Source: an uncultured Streptomyces sp. (GTDB lineage Bacteria > Actinomycetota > Actinomycetes > Streptomycetales > Streptomycetaceae). From it: a stretch of 5,471 nt of DNA. The DNA is taken from the NCBI GenBank assembly GCA_946480485.1, contig CAMLJW010000367.1, forward strand, positions 1 to 5,471, read 5' to 3'. Positions 5,265-5,471 of this stretch are shown in pieces (position 1 is the first letter of the stretch; each line of letters begins with the position of its first letter). The notes below the pieces were generated by a model that was given only the letters and a program-made list of their open reading frames with translations, searched no databases and was not told where the DNA came from. The position numbers and the translations under genes are program-made.

Positions 5265-5471
5265 TGACCCGCCTGCGGCTGTCGTCCACGCGGGCCGGAA
5301 GCTCCCCCAGCGTGTCGTTATGTCAGGTGGTGTAGCTCCGGCCACGTTCAATACGGCACCTGGTTCTCGCTGCCGCGGATGAGCGGCACCGCCGAGGCTG
5401 ACGCCCGACAGAGCTGCCCCGGCATGCGAAAGGGCTCCCTACCGCTGCCCGCGTTGGCAGGCCGCAGCAGG
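5265..5471. other. Gene-free end of the window
   Basis: I see no convincing gene in these 207 bases. They contain a 6-bp hairpin (5371-5388), a short inverted repeat CTGCC/GGCAG at 5445-5460, and around 5314-5336 the string ATGTCAGGTGGTGTAGCTCC, which faintly recalls the non-coding ends of actinobacterial insertion elements. The end of a gene on the minus strand cannot be excluded, but no family pattern is visible. Confidence 0.5.
5371..5388. terminator. Weak hairpin downstream of the HTH gene
   Basis: TGCCGC (5371-5376) pairs perfectly with GCGGCA (5383-5388) around a 6-base loop. It lies about 107 nt after the HTH stop, and no T tract follows. It is the best terminator candidate for the operon seen here, but the stem is short and the distance large. 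Confidence 0.25.

Overview
The window is high-GC DNA with strong G/C preference at third codon positions. All recognisable genes are of actinobacterial type, and the organism is most likely Streptomyces or a close relative. This rests on composition and on the look of the proteins (MMPL exporter, DHA2-type MFS pump, DUF2975 membrane protein with a small Xre-type regulator), not on a marker gene.

Layout, all real genes on the + strand. (1) Bases 1-2227: an MMPL (RND-superfamily) exporter cut off at its 5' end by the window edge. It is split over three reading frames by two apparent single-base deletions, near 499 and near 747. If both are repaired the protein is about 742 residues plus a few missing at the start, which is normal for the family. 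It is therefore either a young pseudogene or an intact gene with two sequencing errors. (2) Bases 2228-2541: a gap with two strong hairpins and a possible short leader ORF whose stop overlaps the next start codon. (3) Bases 2542-4092: an intact 14-helix DHA2-family MFS drug/proton antiporter. (4) Bases 4093-4560: a gap with a terminator-like hairpin, an antisense relic that resembles the C-terminus of an IS5-family transposase, a second hairpin, and a promoter with two tandem operator-like palindromes. (5) Bases 4561-5264: a tightly coupled two-gene operon, a four-helix DUF2975 membrane protein followed by a 72-residue helix-turn-helix protein, with overlapping stop and start (TGATG). (6) Bases 5265-5471: no gene seen, only weak hairpins and a faint insertion-element-like scar.

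The two large transporters suggest a lipid, antibiotic or xenobiotic efflux neighbourhood, but nothing seen shows that they are co-transcribed. The DUF2975/HTH pair resembles a widespread membrane-protein plus small-regulator cassette (the Bacillus subtilis YoaS/YozG pair is of this kind). Its promoter carries two copies of ATCG-N5-CGAT exactly 21 bp apart, one between the -35 and -10 boxes and one between the start of transcription and the ribosome binding site. This is a good candidate for autoregulation by the HTH protein, possibly controlled by the membrane partner, and is the most interesting signal in the window.
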